Assembly (NCBI GenBank): GCA_018435055.1
Contig: JAHDOA010000028.1
Location: forward strand, 1-61,211
From: Pelotomaculum sp.
GTDB taxonomy: Bacteria > Bacillota > Desulfotomaculia > Desulfotomaculales > Pelotomaculaceae
Reading direction: 5' to 3'
Length of the DNA: 61,211 nt
Shown here piece after piece: positions 1 through 8,458 of the stretch; position 1 is the stretch's first letter; every line of letters starts with the position of its first letter. The notes below the pieces were generated by a model. The model did not search any database, had not been told where the DNA came from, and saw only the letters and a program-made list of their open reading frames with translations. Both the position numbers and the translations under genes were made by a program.

Positions 1-19
1 AACATACGTAAGAATATTT

Positions 20-138
20 GACCCAGGCGCCGGAGGCAGTTACGCCTTGTGAATGATGAAGTGAAGAGCCGGATGCGTTAATAGCGCACGTCCGGTTCTG
101 TGAGGGATTGGGGCCGTGAGGCCCCGTCTACTCGATTC
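20..138 (+). mobile_element. Group II intron, 3' end (domains V and VI)
   Basis: Positions 66-98 fold as a canonical domain V: an 8-bp lower helix (GAGCCGGA with TCCGGTTC), a two-base CG bulge on the 3' side, and a 4-bp upper helix (TGCG/CGCA) capped by TTAATAG. The 5' strand carries the AGC catalytic-triad region. About 100-138 forms domain VI with a GGGGCC-GTGA-GGCCCC hairpin and an unpaired A near 130 in the TCTACTC strand, the expected branch point. The intron 3' boundary is therefore near 136-138. The rest of the intron and any maturase lie outside the window. The intron sits upstream of spmA in non-coding DNA. The identity is secure; the subclass is not determined. Confidence 0.85.
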
Positions 139-190
139 CTGACACGTTTTGTTCCGTTTTGTACTCCTGGCGTAAAAATCGTACTGCCAG

Positions 191-219
191 CGTGTCACCA
201 GAACCGTCCCCGTGGCACG
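191..219. repeat. 29-bp REP-like palindrome, copy A
   Basis: Imperfect palindrome CGTGTCA...TGGCACG around a core AGAACCGTCCCC. Near-identical 29-bp copies lie at 6817, 27529 and 49102, all intergenic. Here it follows the group II intron, and its CGTGTCA arm can also pair with TGACACG at about 143-149. Confidence 0.75.
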
Positions 220-306
220 ATTTCTAACTTACCATATTTTGTACTATTTGTTTGGCCGGGTTCATAAAGTAACATAGGGCAACACGGGCATATGGGGGTA
301 TGAGGT

Positions 307-894
307 ATGGTAAATATTATATGGCTGCTGCTGATGGTCTTCGGCATAGTTGTAGCTGCGGCAAACGGCAATGTTGAGGTTGTTACTAAAGCGGCGCTCG
401 AAGGCGCCAACGATGCTGTGAAAATATCGCTCAGCCTTATTGCCATTATAACGTTCTGGCTGGGCATCATGAAGCTGGCTGAGGAAGCCGGCCTGGTGCG
501 GGCGCTAGCCTGGCTGGTGCGACCTTTGATGCGGTTCCTTTTTCCCAGTGTGCCCAAAGACCACCCGGCCATGGGGGCCATAGTGATGAACCTGAGCGCC
601 AATATCCTCGGCCTGGGTAACGCGGCCACGCCGATGGGTCTGATCGCCATGCGGGAACTGCAAAAACTGAACCGGAACAGCGATACCGCATCTGAGGCCA
701 TGTGCACCTTCCTGGGGCTGAATACATCCTGTGTTACCTTAATTCCCACGACGATAATCGGTATACGCCTGCTATACGGCTCAGCCGACCCCACTGATAT
801 TGTGGGGCCGACCATAATGGCCACGGCTATCAGCATGTCTGTCGCGATTGTGGTGGACAGGCTGCTGCGCCTGATTTACTCAGGCAGGAGGTGA
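307..894 (+). CDS. spmA: Spore maturation protein A
   Basis: Integral membrane protein of 195 aa required in Bacillus for dehydration of the spore core; its exact transport activity is unsettled. It belongs to the nucleoside-recognition (Gate) domain family. Visible are a hydrophobic N-terminus, a second membrane stretch around residues 35-60, the conserved NILGLGNAATPMGL segment near residues 100-113, and a final membrane helix. The ATG is preceded by GGGGGTATGAGG. spmB begins 8 nt after the stop, so the two form the usual spmAB operon. Full length and no lesions; assignment is firm. Confidence 0.93.
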   Translation: MVNIIWLLLMVFGIVVAAANGNVEVVTKAALEGANDAVKISLSLIAIITFWLGIMKLAEEAGLVRALAWLVRPLMRFLFPSVPKDHPAMGAIVMNLSANILGLGNAATPMGLIAMRELQKLNRNSDTASEAMCTFLGLNTSCVTLIPTTIIGIRLLYGSADPTDIVGPTIMATAISMSVAIVVDRLLRLIYSGRR

Positions 895-901
895 AGGGCG
901 C

Positions 902-1432
902 TTGTTTGAGATCATCGCTGAACTGTCCCGCTGGGCTATTCCCGTGATTCTTCTGTTTGTCCCGCTGGTGGCTATGGTGCGCGGTATAAAGGTATATGAA
1001 ACATTTGTTGATGGGGCTGAAGCCGGCTTTGCCACTGCGATAAAGACGATTCCCTACCTTGTGGCGATGTTGGTGGCCATAAGTGTATTCAGGGCGTCAG
1101 GGGCAATGGAAGTCCTGGTAGCCGCGCTGTCACCGATGCTCAATTATGTCGGCCTGCCGGCCGATGTGCTGCCTCACGCCGTAATGCGCCCGCTTTCAGG
1201 CGGAGCGGCGCTGGGCATCGCCTCCGATATAATCAAAACACACGGTCCGGATAGCTTTTTGGGGCGTCTCGTTTCCACCATGCAGGGGAGCTGTGATACG
1301 ACCTTCTATGTTTTGACTTTATACTTTGGCTCTGTCGGCATTAGAAAATACCGCTATTCGGTTTTATTGGGGCTGGTAGCGGACCTGACCACCTTGATAG
1401 CTTCTATCTTTATCGTCAGGATGATCTTTTAA
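902..1432 (+). CDS. spmB: Spore maturation protein B
   Basis: Membrane protein of 176 aa, partner of SpmA in spore-core dehydration and heat resistance; same Gate-domain family. Membrane segments are visible near residues 10-25, 50-70 and 145-175, with the family stretch MRPLSGGAALGI near residues 114-125. It starts at TTG 902, eight bases after AGGAGGTGAAGGGCGC begins to give a strong Shine-Dalgarno site at the end of spmA. The gene is intact and is followed by a 120-bp gap before rluB. Confidence 0.93.
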   Translation: MFEIIAELSRWAIPVILLFVPLVAMVRGIKVYETFVDGAEAGFATAIKTIPYLVAMLVAISVFRASGAMEVLVAALSPMLNYVGLPADVLPHAVMRPLSGGAALGIASDIIKTHGPDSFLGRLVSTMQGSCDTTFYVLTLYFGSVGIRKYRYSVLLGLVADLTTLIASIFIVRMIF

Positions 1433-1553
1433 CGGGGGCCAGGCTTGAAATCTTTACTTGCGGGTGATAAAATAACCTGGGTGAATAATATGGCAGGAAA
1501 ACCACGGATTCACTATTCAGGGGCTTAATACCATGTAATGGATAGAGGTAACA

Positions 1554-2279
1554 ATGGAGCGGTTGCATAAGGTTATGGCCAGGGCGGGTGTGGCGTCGCG
1601 GCGGCGTTGCGAGGAACTGATCGCGGCAGGACTGGTAAAGGTAAATGGCCGGGTTGTAACGGAACCGGGCACAAAGGTAGATCCGGCTGTAGACAGGATC
1701 CGGGTCGGCGGCGAAACTCTCAATCTCTCGCCGGTCCGGCAGTATATTATGATGTATAAACCCAGAGGCTATATAACGACCATGAGTGATGAAAAAGGCA
1801 GAAGAAAAGTCACTGATCTTTTAAAGGATAATACCAGCCGGGTCTACCCCGTGGGCAGGCTGGATTATGATAGTGAAGGATTGCTTCTTCTGACCAATGA
1901 TGGGGATCTTACCTATGCCCTGACCCACCCCGGGCGCCGGGTTCCTAAGACCTACCAGGCGCGGGTGGCGGGGGTACCCGATCCGGTAAAGCTGAAACAG
2001 ATGGAGAAAGGGCTGCCGCTGGAAGATGGCCTGACTGCCCCCGCCAGGGTCCAGCTCAGGGGTGAGAGGGAAGGAAACGCCCTTTTAGAGATCACTATCC
2101 ACGAGGGACGCAAACACCAGGTAAAGCGTATGTGTGAATATATTGGACATCCGGTAATGCGTCTCAAAAGAATTAAATTCGGAGATTTAAGGATTGATGA
2201 TCTTAAACCTGGCCAGTATCGCCACCTGACCGGAGATGAACTAAAAACACTTAAAGAAAAGTCCGGGCTGGAGAAATAA
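1554..2279 (+). CDS. rluB: 23S rRNA pseudouridine synthase, RluB/RsuA family
   Basis: Isomerises a specific uridine to pseudouridine in ribosomal RNA (in RluB, U2605 of 23S rRNA). An N-terminal S4 RNA-binding domain (residues about 1-60, ASRRRCEELIAAGLVKVNG) is followed by the catalytic domain with the GRLDYDSEGLLLLTNDG motif near residues 102-118, in which the Asp of GRLD is the nucleophile, and the C-terminal HEGRKHQVKRM motif. Length of 241 aa is normal. The position directly after spmAB is common in Clostridia. RluB versus RluE/RsuA specificity is inferred from that context. Confidence 0.9.
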   Translation: MERLHKVMARAGVASRRRCEELIAAGLVKVNGRVVTEPGTKVDPAVDRIRVGGETLNLSPVRQYIMMYKPRGYITTMSDEKGRRKVTDLLKDNTSRVYPVGRLDYDSEGLLLLTNDGDLTYALTHPGRRVPKTYQARVAGVPDPVKLKQMEKGLPLEDGLTAPARVQLRGEREGNALLEITIHEGRKHQVKRMCEYIGHPVMRLKRIKFGDLRIDDLKPGQYRHLTGDELKTLKEKSGLEK

Positions 2280-2409
2280 TAATAGTATGTTTATTATCTG
2301 TCTGAATTGTGGTTCAAATAGTATGCAATGGCGAAATTAAGAAGGAATTCCTTCAGTAAAATAGAATTATTACAATACAATGTACCCAATGACGCTGGGA
2401 GGGATTCTG

Positions 2410-2877
2410 TTGTCAAATAGCCAGACTATGGACAGCATAACTGATAGAGATGGTATATTATTTAAAGTCCGCCTTGATTTTAGTGGCGCCGGTAAGCCGG
2501 GGCGATTTTTGTTTGGCGGCAAGCCTATTGACAAAGCCGCGGAGGAGGCCCGGGAACAGCAGATCGCCATATTTCGCAATGTGCCGCTACAGGGCATGCA
2601 AATTATTGACATTGATGTGACCGCTGATGTATACACCGTATATGATGATTTGAACAACAGCGATACTGCGTATGCGCCGTTAATTCTTACTATTAAGGCA
2701 GATGCCCTGGAGAATATTATTCGCTTTATTGCCAGGGATGATTTTAGAAAAATAGAAATACTCGATCCGGCGTATATTTCATTGAACCACACGGAAATTG
2801 AAAGACTCCTTTTTAAAGTTCATGAAGAGATGAAAGAATCAAGGGCTAGGCTCGAAAAAAAGTATAATTTGAGGTAA
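2410..2877 (+). CDS. Hypothetical protein, about 155 aa
   Basis: I do not recognise this family. The best start is TTG 2410, seven bases after GGGAGGG; an upstream ATG at 2380 in the same frame lacks a Shine-Dalgarno site. The protein has no signal peptide or membrane helix. It has a glycine-rich GKPGRFLFGGKP stretch near residue 30, mixed alpha/beta character in the middle and a highly charged C-terminal helix that may form a coiled coil. Codon use resembles the neighbours. A strong terminator follows at 2905, so it is probably its own transcript. Confidence 0.7.
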   Translation: MSNSQTMDSITDRDGILFKVRLDFSGAGKPGRFLFGGKPIDKAAEEAREQQIAIFRNVPLQGMQIIDIDVTADVYTVYDDLNNSDTAYAPLILTIKADALENIIRFIARDDFRKIEILDPAYISLNHTEIERLLFKVHEEMKESRARLEKKYNLR

Positions 2878-2904
2878 ATTACATACATCTTCCCGCAAGA
2901 ATAC

Positions 2905-2946
2905 CTTACCAGTAAAATACATATAATTTTACTGGTAAGTTTTTTT
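2905..2946 (+). terminator. Rho-independent terminator
   Basis: A 13-bp perfect stem (CTTACCAGTAAAA with TTTTACTGGTAAG), 9-nt loop, then seven Ts. It ends the 2410-2877 gene just before the next start. Confidence 0.92.
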
Positions 2947-2960
2947 GCGGGGAGTTTATA

Positions 2961-3431
2961 ATGAAAATACCGCCAGGTAGGTCCTGGGACAAAATACTGG
3001 ATGTCATTCTTATTAGAATAGTAATCGCCGCAGCTTTGTTGGTGCTGGCAGCGCAGGTGTTTTTGGCCGGCGGCCAATACAGGCAAGGTGTTGAACCTGT
3101 GATTTCCCATAATTATAAGGCGCCGCAACAGGTTGCTGCCGGGAGGGACTTGAACAAACCTGTGGTCACATTTAAATTGAAGGGGTTTATTTCACTGCCG
3201 CAGGCGAGGCTGCTTGTAAACGGCGAAGAGGCCGGGGTTTTTAATGACCGTTATGTAACAGTATCTGTTGCCGAGGGTGATACTTTGCAGATTGACGGGA
3301 CACGGTATGACCGCCCGTTTGAAATTGAAGTGCTGGATGTAAGCCGGCAGGTGGTCGAACCGCAGCCCGGGTTTAGTTTTAAGGTTAATGGGAGCCTGGG
3401 ACATATTGGTGTGGTGCGTTTGTCCAAATAA
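2961..3431 (+). CDS. Membrane-anchored hypothetical protein
   Basis: Unrecognised 156-aa protein. The N-terminus (residues 16-36) is one hydrophobic helix preceded by Arg and Lys, so it is a signal anchor or uncleaved signal. The remainder is an extracytoplasmic beta-rich domain with a PVVTFKLKGFISLPQARLLVNGE stretch (only key parts cited: a repeated VNG turn at residues about 90 and 140) reminiscent of Ig-like bacterial surface modules. The start is ATG 2961, after GGGGAG at spacing 5. It lies upstream of the hutP-like gene. A role at the cell surface is inference. Confidence 0.72.
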   Translation: MKIPPGRSWDKILDVILIRIVIAAALLVLAAQVFLAGGQYRQGVEPVISHNYKAPQQVAAGRDLNKPVVTFKLKGFISLPQARLLVNGEEAGVFNDRYVTVSVAEGDTLQIDGTRYDRPFEIEVLDVSRQVVEPQPGFSFKVNGSLGHIGVVRLSK

Positions 3432-3497
3432 TGGCTGATTTGCTTTTAAAAGATCTTTTAAGTATAATGTTTTAGAAAGACAAGGTGGTATATATTA

Positions 3498-3917
3498 ATG
3501 ACACTTTACGGTAGCCGCAAGACAGCAGGTGTAGCGATAGAGATGGCCCTTACCGGCAGCAGGGAACAGGAAAAAGAATATAAGCAGCGTTTTGCTAAAG
3601 AAGGTTTTAGGACAGCGGCCGTTGATTACGGTGGTGATTTTATTTCATCGGTTAATAAAATTATTGAGCGCGCTGTTGTTGCATCAAAGAGAGAAGGCGT
3701 AATCAAAGAGCAACATGCTGACGAGGGAGCCGTGGCCGGCGCCACACGAGAGGCCCTGTCACAGATAATGCCTAAAGCCCTGGGTTTTAACGTCGGCGGG
3801 AAAATTGGCATCGCCCGGAAAGAAGACCATATCAGCGTGGCGATCTTTTTTGGGGTGGGGCTTCTGCACCTGGATGAGGTGGCGATCGGATTGGGCCACA
3901 GAGCTGTTCACTCTTAA
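3498..3917 (+). CDS. HutP family RNA-binding antiterminator-like protein
   Basis: The 139-aa length and the C-terminal block (NVGGKIGIAR ... HISVAIFFGVGLLHLDEVAIGLGHR) match the HutP fold. In Bacillus subtilis HutP is a hexameric protein that needs histidine and Mg2+ and binds UAG triplets in the hut leader to prevent termination. Here no hut genes are nearby; instead it is 30 bp upstream of aroH and about 0.8 kb upstream of aroF, whose leader ends in a terminator. Regulation of aromatic amino acid genes is possible but is inference. ATG 3498 follows AAGGTGG. Confidence 0.75.
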   Translation: MTLYGSRKTAGVAIEMALTGSREQEKEYKQRFAKEGFRTAAVDYGGDFISSVNKIIERAVVASKREGVIKEQHADEGAVAGATREALSQIMPKALGFNVGGKIGIARKEDHISVAIFFGVGLLHLDEVAIGLGHRAVHS

Positions 3918-3947
3918 CATGGCGAGGACTTCCGGGAGGGCAGCGGT

Positions 3948-4322
3948 TTGACTGAAAAAGTATTAAGAGGTATTCGCGGCGCAATCACGGTAGAACAGAA
4001 TTCAGAGAAGGAGATCCTTGCCGCTTCCAGAGAATTGCTGGACGCTATAATTAAGGAAAACGATGTCGTTGCTGAAGATATTGCCAGCATTATTTTTACA
4101 ATGACAGCGGACCTTGACGCCTGTTTTCCGGCCAGGGCCGCCAGGGACAAGGGTTTTAAATACGTACCTCTTCTCAATACCTTGGAATTAAATGTTCCTG
4201 GCAGCCTGGCCAGGTGCGTCAGGATATTGGTCCATGTTAACACCGCCAAATCACAGAAAGATATAAAGCATATTTACCTGAAAGAGGCCGCCTGCTTGCG
4301 GGAAGACCTTAAACCAGACTAA
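3948..4322 (+). CDS. aroH: Chorismate mutase, AroH class
   Basis: Converts chorismate to prephenate at the branch to phenylalanine and tyrosine; monofunctional AroH-type trimer. The 124-aa length is typical. The RGIRGAITV opening carries the family Arg, a TMTADLDACFPARAAR segment lies near residues 51-66 with the active-site Arg region, and NTLELNVPGSLARCVRILVHV follows in parts (key residues E78-like Glu and R90-like Arg visible). The start is TTG 3948 after GGGAGGG. It sits with aroF and tyrA, so prephenate made here would feed the TyrA encoded at 5713. Confidence 0.9.
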   Translation: MTEKVLRGIRGAITVEQNSEKEILAASRELLDAIIKENDVVAEDIASIIFTMTADLDACFPARAARDKGFKYVPLLNTLELNVPGSLARCVRILVHVNTAKSQKDIKHIYLKEAACLREDLKPD

Positions 4323-4699
4323 AGGACAAAGGGAGTCCTGCTAAAAGAATGATCTTCCCCGATTGGAATGGTGGGATAGATTCCACCCGGCAAAGGGATG
4401 CTATGATATCACAACTGACGACCCTTATGTTGCCGGAGGGTGGCATGTATGCTAGAATTAAGAATATTATCAATGACAGTGAACCATAGGAAAATGTATG
4501 GTCAGTATGGTAGGACGGATTCCCGCCAGGGAAAAAAGGCTTACGGATTTTACGGTGAGCGGAACAGTTGTAGAACGGTAGCATGGCAGGGGGGCGATAA
4601 ATTGCTATACTTATTATTAGTTTAACACTCCTCTTTGAGTGTTATTTTTGTTTTAATGGTAAAATAGAGATGTATTTGTGAAATGAAGGAGTGTGCCAA
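4323..4699 (+). other. aroH-aroF intergenic region / candidate leader
   Basis: A 377-bp stretch with no convincing gene. It contains a TGGTGGGATAGATTCCACC hairpin near 4369, two UAG triplets five bases apart at 4571 and 4579, and a terminator at 4624-4654. A 61-codon reading frame (4440-4625) has no homology I recognise. The hallmark AGGGTGGNACCGCG of T-box leaders is absent. It may be the untranslated end of the hutP-aroH transcript or an attenuating leader for aroF. Confidence 0.4.
4624..4654 (+). terminator. Rho-independent terminator before aroF
   Basis: AACACTC-CTCTTT-GAGTGTT followed by ATTTTTGTTTT. It lies 45 bp upstream of the aroF start, so it either ends the upstream operon or acts as an attenuator. 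Confidence 0.85.
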
Positions 4700-5716
4700 T
4701 TGATCGTTGTGATGGACCATCGCGCCAGTGATGGTGAGATAGAAGAAGTATTAATCCGTCTGAAAAAAATCGGATTCCAGATACACCTTTCACGCGGGGT
4801 AGAACGTACCATCATCGGGGCCATCGGGGATAGGAGTATTTTGTGCGACATAAACCTGGAATCCATGCCGGGTGTGGAAAAGGTAGTGCCTATCCTGCAG
4901 CCTTATAAGCTGGCCAGCAGGGCCTTCCAGGAGGAGAACACAATAGTCAAGGCCGGCGACCTGGAAATCGGCGGCGCCACAATTCATGTTATGGCCGGGC
5001 CCTGCGCCGTGGAAAGCAGGGAGCAGCTGATGAAGGCTGCGCGGCTGGTACGCGACGCCGGCGGCGCCATTTTGCGCGGCGGCGCTTTCAAGCCCCGTAC
5101 CTCGCCTTATTCCTTCCAGGGACTGGAGGAGGAAGGTCTAAAGCTCCTGGCCGAGGCGCGTGAAGAAACAGGCCTCTTAATTGTCACCGAAGTAATGGAT
5201 GTACGCGATGTGTCCATGGTAGCGCATTACGCGGATATCCTGCAGATTGGCGCCCGCAATATGCAGAATTTTTTTCTGCTGCGTGAGGTGGCCAGGATCG
5301 ACAAACCGGTTGTTCTAAAAAGAGGGCCGTCCGGCACCATAGAAGAATGGCTGATGGCGGCTGAATACATCATGTCCGGCGGCAACTACAATGTGATCCT
5401 CTGTGAGCGGGGCATCCGCAGTTTCGAAAACTATACGAGGAATACCCTCGATTTAACGGCAGTGCCAGTGGTCAAGCACCTGTCGCACCTGCCGGTAATC
5501 GTTGATCCCAGCCACGCTATCGGCATGTGGCGGTTTGTGCCGCCGATGGCCAGGGCGGCTATTGCCGCCGGGGCTGACGGCCTGATTGTGGAGATGCATC
5601 CTAACCCGTCGGAAGCCCTCTGCGACGGGCCGCAGTCGCTTACCCCGGAAAATTTTAAAATGATGATGGATGACCTGAAAAAAATTGCCGGTTTAATGGG
5701 GAGGAAAATGCCTTGA
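4700..5716 (+). CDS. aroF: 3-deoxy-7-phosphoheptulonate synthase (DAHP synthase)
   Basis: First step of the shikimate pathway: phosphoenolpyruvate plus erythrose-4-phosphate give DAHP. An N-terminal regulatory ferredoxin-like domain (residues 1-70, opening [17 protein letters not shown]) precedes the type I-beta TIM barrel, with [12 protein letters not shown] near residue 95, [37 protein letters not shown], and DPSHAIGMW near residue 265. TTG 4700 is preferred over GTG 4691 because GGAGTG is eight bases upstream and the family begins with IVVM. Its stop overlaps the tyrA start. Confidence 0.95.
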   Translation: MIVVMDHRASDGEIEEVLIRLKKIGFQIHLSRGVERTIIGAIGDRSILCDINLESMPGVEKVVPILQPYKLASRAFQEENTIVKAGDLEIGGATIHVMAGPCAVESREQLMKAARLVRDAGGAILRGGAFKPRTSPYSFQGLEEEGLKLLAEAREETGLLIVTEVMDVRDVSMVAHYADILQIGARNMQNFFLLREVARIDKPVVLKRGPSGTIEEWLMAAEYIMSGGNYNVILCERGIRSFENYTRNTLDLTAVPVVKHLSHLPVIVDPSHAIGMWRFVPPMARAAIAAGADGLIVEMHPNPSEALCDGPQSLTPENFKMMMDDLKKIAGLMGRKMP

Positions 5717-6816
5717 ACCCTGATTTTGAAAAGGTGGCAATAATAGGCGTCGGCCTCATAGGCGGCTCCCTCGGCATGTCCCTGCGCAGCAGGGGGCTAG
5801 CCGGAGAGGTGGTGGGAGTGGGATCGCGTGTGGATGATTTGCGCCTGGCGGTAGAACTGGGCGCGGTGGATCGGTATGCCGGTTCCCCGGCTGATGGAGT
5901 AACTGGCGCAGACCTGATTATTATCGCCACCCCGGTGAGCGCCACACTGTCAATACTGCGCGAAATACTGCCGCACCTGGCGCCGGGAGCGGTAGTGACT
6001 GATGTCGGGAGTACCAAGGCTGAAGTAGTGCGGGCGGCGGAAAATATGCTGCCGCCGGGAATTAGTTTTGTAGGCGGCCACCCGATGGCCGGCTCGGAGC
6101 ATAATGGGGTCGGCGGGGCTGACCCGTATTTATTTGAAAATGCTTTTTACCTGATTACACCATCAGCTGATACTAGACCGGCCGCGCTGGAAAAAATAAA
6201 AAAACTGGCCGTTGGGGTTGGCGCTAAGGTTGTTGAGATTGAACCGGAAAGACATGACCTGGCAGTGGCCGCTGTCAGCCACCTGCCTCATCTGCTGGCG
6301 GCGGCCCTGGTCAACACGGTGGCGCGCATGCCTGATAGCGAGTCTGTTTTGCCCTTTGCCGCCGGCGGGTTCCGGGACACCACCCGGATAGCCGCCGGCA
6401 GCCCTCTAATGTGGCGGGATATTTTTGAGACAAACCGCACTCAGGTCCTCAAAATAATCCGGGATTTCAGAGGTGAACTCGCTCTTTTAGAAAGGGCGTT
6501 ACAAGAGGGAGATATGGATACAATTCAATCCAACCTTGCAGACGCCAGGGCTATACGTGTTACCCTGCCAAGCAAAATTAAGGGTTACCTGCCCGCGCTT
6601 TTTGAGATAATTTTAACTGTCCCTGATCAGCCGGGCATTATAGCCGGTTTTACTGTTAATCTTGCTGAAAGCGGTGTCAATATTGCTAATATAGAAATTT
6701 TGAGGGTGCGCGAGGGTGAGGGCGGCACGATCCGGGTAGGGTTCGCCACCGAACAGGAACAGGAAAATGCCATCAGGGTACTCAGGGGTAAGGGTTACAC
6801 CGTCAGAAAAAAATAA
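5713..6816 (+). CDS. tyrA: Prephenate dehydrogenase with C-terminal ACT domain
   Basis: Oxidatively decarboxylates prephenate to 4-hydroxyphenylpyruvate, toward tyrosine. The Rossmann motif [12 protein letters not shown] lies at residues 9-20, [12 protein letters not shown] in the middle carries catalytic His, and [11 protein letters not shown] follows. The C-terminal 75 residues form an ACT domain ([15 protein letters not shown]), probably sensing tyrosine. The start TTG 5713 overlaps the aroF stop by four bases (TTGA), so translation is coupled. Length of 367 aa fits the ACT-bearing class. Confidence 0.94.
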   Translation: MNPDFEKVAIIGVGLIGGSLGMSLRSRGLAGEVVGVGSRVDDLRLAVELGAVDRYAGSPADGVTGADLIIIATPVSATLSILREILPHLAPGAVVTDVGSTKAEVVRAAENMLPPGISFVGGHPMAGSEHNGVGGADPYLFENAFYLITPSADTRPAALEKIKKLAVGVGAKVVEIEPERHDLAVAAVSHLPHLLAAALVNTVARMPDSESVLPFAAGGFRDTTRIAAGSPLMWRDIFETNRTQVLKIIRDFRGELALLERALQEGDMDTIQSNLADARAIRVTLPSKIKGYLPALFEIILTVPDQPGIIAGFTVNLAESGVNIANIEILRVREGEGGTIRVGFATEQEQENAIRVLRGKGYTVRKK

Positions 6817-6845
6817 CGTGTCATGGGGACGGTTCTCATGGCACG
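6817..6845. repeat. 29-bp REP-like palindrome, copy B
   Basis: CGTGTCATGGGGACGGTTCT and its GGCACG end match copy A in reverse orientation. A degenerate half-copy follows at about 6868-6890. It lies between tyrA and aroA. Confidence 0.75.
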
Positions 6846-6917
6846 TTTCAGCAATTTTGCCGGTAAGTTCACCAGAACCTTCCCTGTGAGCTATTATTAA
6901 TAAAGAGATGATTTGTT

Positions 6918-8210
6918 TTGGATCTGCGAATTGAACAGGCCCGCTGCTTGCGGGGCGATATCAGTGTGCCGGGCGATAAGTCCATATCTCACCGGGCGGT
7001 AATAATTGGGGCCCTGGCCGAGGGTGAAACTGTCGCCGAAAATTTTTCGGCGGGTGAAGACTGCCTGTCAACAATTGATTGTTATAGAAAGCTGGGCATT
7101 GAAATTACAGGCCCGCAGGGGGGTGTGGTAAGGATTGCCGGGCGTGGGCTCGATGGTCTGCGGGAACCCGGCGACATACTGGACGCGGGAAATTCCGGCA
7201 CCACCATGCGGCTTTCTCTTGGTATCCTGGCCGGGCAGCCGTTTTTTAGCGTGATCACAGGTGACAATTCCCTGCGGCGGCGCCCCATGGCCAGGGTGAC
7301 AGATCCATTGAAAAGGATGGGCGCCGTTATTGAAGGAAGAAAAGGCGGCAGTTGCGCGCCACTGGCAGTACGTGGCGGCCCTCTAAAAGCGGTTGCGCAT
7401 ATTTCGCCGGTGGCAAGCGCCCAGGTGAAATCCGCCATACTGCTGGCAGGCCTATTCGCTGATGGTCAGACCTCAGTTACAGAACCATACCGCTCCAGAG
7501 ATCATACGGAAATAATGCTTAAATATTTTGGCGCCGCTCCTGGTATTGAGGGAAATACCGTGTATATCGATGGGCGTCCGCAGCTGACGGGTAAGAAGAT
7601 CAGGGTTGCCGGAGATATATCGTCGGCTGCATTTTTGCTGACGGCTGCCGCTCTGGCGCCCGGTTCGGACCTGACTATCAGGGGCCTGGGGATAAACCCG
7701 ACCAGGAGCGGTATTATTGATGTACTGGAAATGATGGGCGCTGATATTAGAATATTTAACCTGAGGGAAGACGGGGGGGAACCCGTTGCGGATATCAGGG
7801 TGCGTTACGCGGGCAGGCTGCGGGGAGTAAAAATAGGAGGGGAAATGATCCCCCGCCTGATAGATGAAATACCGGTGCTGGCGGTTGCCGCCGCGGCAGC
7901 CGAAGGGAAAACAGTAATTCGTGACGCCGCCGAATTAAAGGTGAAGGAGAGCAACCGTATTGCCGCCGTTGCCCGGCTGCTGTCCGGATTCGGGGCTGAT
8001 GTGGCTGAACTGGAGGATGGATTAATGATCAGGGGAGGCCGCGTTTTTGCAGGATGTTTTTGCGACAGCCATGGCGACCACCGCATAGCAATGGCTGCGG
8101 CAGTGGCCGGCCTGACGGCTAAAGGCACAACCGTGGTGCGTGGCGCGGAATGCATTGAAGTTTCTTTCCCGGGGTTCAGTGAATTACTAAAAGGTGTCAC
8201 GATCAAATAG
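6918..8210 (+). CDS. aroA: 3-phosphoshikimate 1-carboxyvinyltransferase (EPSP synthase)
   Basis: Joins shikimate-3-phosphate and phosphoenolpyruvate. The protein is 430 aa, a normal length. Motifs in order: PGDKSISHRA near residues 18-27 (substrate Lys and Arg), LDAGNSGTTMRL near residue 89, RRRPMARV, SAQVKSAILLAGL, DEIPVLAVAAA near residue 315, KVKESNRI, and GDHRIAMAAAVAG near residue 386. The start is TTG 6918. It is separated from tyrA by a 101-bp gap holding a REP element, and a 248-bp gap follows before cmk. Confidence 0.95.
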   Translation: MDLRIEQARCLRGDISVPGDKSISHRAVIIGALAEGETVAENFSAGEDCLSTIDCYRKLGIEITGPQGGVVRIAGRGLDGLREPGDILDAGNSGTTMRLSLGILAGQPFFSVITGDNSLRRRPMARVTDPLKRMGAVIEGRKGGSCAPLAVRGGPLKAVAHISPVASAQVKSAILLAGLFADGQTSVTEPYRSRDHTEIMLKYFGAAPGIEGNTVYIDGRPQLTGKKIRVAGDISSAAFLLTAAALAPGSDLTIRGLGINPTRSGIIDVLEMMGADIRIFNLREDGGEPVADIRVRYAGRLRGVKIGGEMIPRLIDEIPVLAVAAAAAEGKTVIRDAAELKVKESNRIAAVARLLSGFGADVAELEDGLMIRGGRVFAGCFCDSHGDHRIAMAAAVAGLTAKGTTVVRGAECIEVSFPGFSELLKGVTIK

Positions 8211-8386
8211 TTACGGCAGGGGCTTTGGCGGGATGATTCCAGCCTGCAAATAAAACTATGCCCCGGGGGCAACAAATAGACACCCGCCATTCATGGAATT
8301 GAACCGTTAATAACCTGGATAAAATAATAAAAAAAGGATTATTGCCTTTCTGCCTTCTATGAAAATAAAGGAAAATAAATTAATCT

Positions 8387-8422
8387 GTCGAAAGTAAATA
8401 AATTAGTCGAAAGTAAATAAAT
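8387..8422. repeat. Tandem 17-bp direct repeat
   Basis: GTCGAAAGTAAATAAAT occurs at 8387-8403 and again at 8406-8422, a 19-bp period, in the AT-rich gap upstream of cmk. It could be a protein-binding site; nothing more can be said. Confidence 0.6.
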
Positions 8423-8458
8423 GAAATTTAGGACAGAGTTAATAGCAGGAGTGCTTTA

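Noticed and set aside
4440-4625. 61-codon reading frame before aroF
   Set aside because: No homology or ribosome-binding site, and it ends at the terminator.
4323-4699. T-box leader before aroF
   Set aside because: The AGGGTGGNACCGCG antiterminator sequence is absent; only a terminator and weak hairpins are visible.
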